From the NCBI GenBank assembly GCA_902803635.1, contig CADCQU010000317.1, positions 1-5,167 on the forward strand: a stretch of DNA of 5,167 nt. The letters are read 5' to 3'. The position numbers were made by a program, and so were the translations under genes. Position 1 is the stretch's first letter; every line of letters starts with the position of its first letter. Of the stretch, positions 5,041 through 5,167 are shown piece after piece. Origin of the DNA: an uncultured Lachnospiraceae bacterium (GTDB lineage Bacteria; Bacillota; Clostridia; Lachnospirales; Lachnospiraceae). The notes under the pieces were generated by a model. It saw nothing but the letters and a program-made list of their open reading frames with translations. It ran no database searches and was not told the DNA's origin.

Positions 5041-5062
5041 GCTATTTCATGGACTCTGTCAA
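5033..5062 (-). promoter_or_regulatory. Near-consensus SigA promoter upstream of the recombinase
   Basis: On the minus strand a perfect TTGACA (5062-5057) and a perfect TATAAT (5038-5033) are separated by 18 bp. The predicted start is near 5026, leaving a ~227-nt leader before ATG 4799. The only gene downstream on this strand is the recombinase, so either it is strongly transcribed and then restrained in the leader, or the promoter makes a separate small RNA. Confidence 0.7.
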
Positions 5063-5111
5063 AGTATTTCTGCAGTTATCATCCCTACTAAAGGCTTGTC
5101 ATTCTGAGCAT

Positions 5112-5157
5112 GCAGAAAAACGTTCACTCCGACAGAAACGTCCACTGGACGTTTCTG
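5112..5157. repeat. Near-perfect palindrome with an adjacent related half-site
   Basis: CAGAAACGTCCA (5133-5144) and TGGACGTTTCTG (5146-5157) are exact inverse complements around one central base. A diverged direct repeat of the left part, CAGAAAAACGTTCACTCC (5112-5129), precedes it and could pair with the same right arm, giving a choice of stems. No T-run follows on either strand, so a terminator is unlikely. Just upstream, TTGTCATTCTGAGC (5097-5110) resembles the start of a dispersed repeat I recall from gut Bacillota. The rest of 5063-5167 shows no gene. Confidence 0.55.
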
Positions 5158-5167
5158 CTGGATACTA

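Noticed and set aside
5133..5157. Intrinsic terminator for a gene to the right
   Set aside because: No T-run follows the palindrome on either strand.

Overview
The window looks like chromosomal DNA of a low-to-mid GC Gram-positive anaerobe, most likely Bacillota/Clostridia and possibly Lachnospiraceae or a relative. The grounds are strong GGAGG-type ribosome binding sites, TTGACA/TATAAT-type promoters, an Spx/ArsC-like reductase, an LctP-type lactate permease, and a dispersed palindrome (CTCCCCC-TCA-GGGGGAG followed by GTCGGC-GAA-GCCGAC) of a type I recall from gut Clostridia. The taxon is inferred, not proven.

From left to right: positions 1-160 hold repeat debris, namely a diverged dispersed repeat and a two-hairpin REP-like palindrome. 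A two-gene plus-strand operon follows (203-1566): a small thioredoxin-fold ArsC/Spx-family protein whose stop overlaps the start of a metallo-beta-lactamase (MBL) fold hydrolase (ATGA overlap). The hydrolase has an apparent ~85-residue low-complexity insertion before its C-terminal helical domain. A bidirectional terminator (1595-1627) closes this operon and also serves the convergent gene. The short gap 1628-1776 is a mosaic. It holds an inverted second copy of the repeat from the left edge, and a 59-bp piece of a lactate-permease gene in the opposite orientation to the intact permease.

The intact L-lactate permease (1777-3324, minus) has its own extended -10 promoter, a palindromic operator candidate at the expected start of transcription, and a ~170-nt leader with mutually exclusive stems. 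Positions 3511-3689 are AT-rich and hold no gene. A complete tyrosine recombinase of Xer/integrase type follows (3690-4799, minus).

The most unusual part is the region upstream of the recombinase (4800-5062). A near-consensus SigA promoter (TTGACA, 18 bp, TATAAT) sits ~230 bp from the start codon. The predicted leader begins with a ~20-bp stem-loop and then runs through three degenerate repeat units, each with a GGAGG. The true ribosome binding site looks like a fourth, diverged unit. One unit has also mutated into an extended -10 promoter. I see no defence system, CRISPR array or RNA gene. The right edge (5063-5167) holds no gene, only a near-perfect 12-bp-arm palindrome and repeat fragments.

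The ArsC-like/MBL pair looks like a small stress or thiol-metabolism operon and the permease like a lactate importer or exporter. The recombinase has no evident cargo in view. These three units do not obviously share a pathway.
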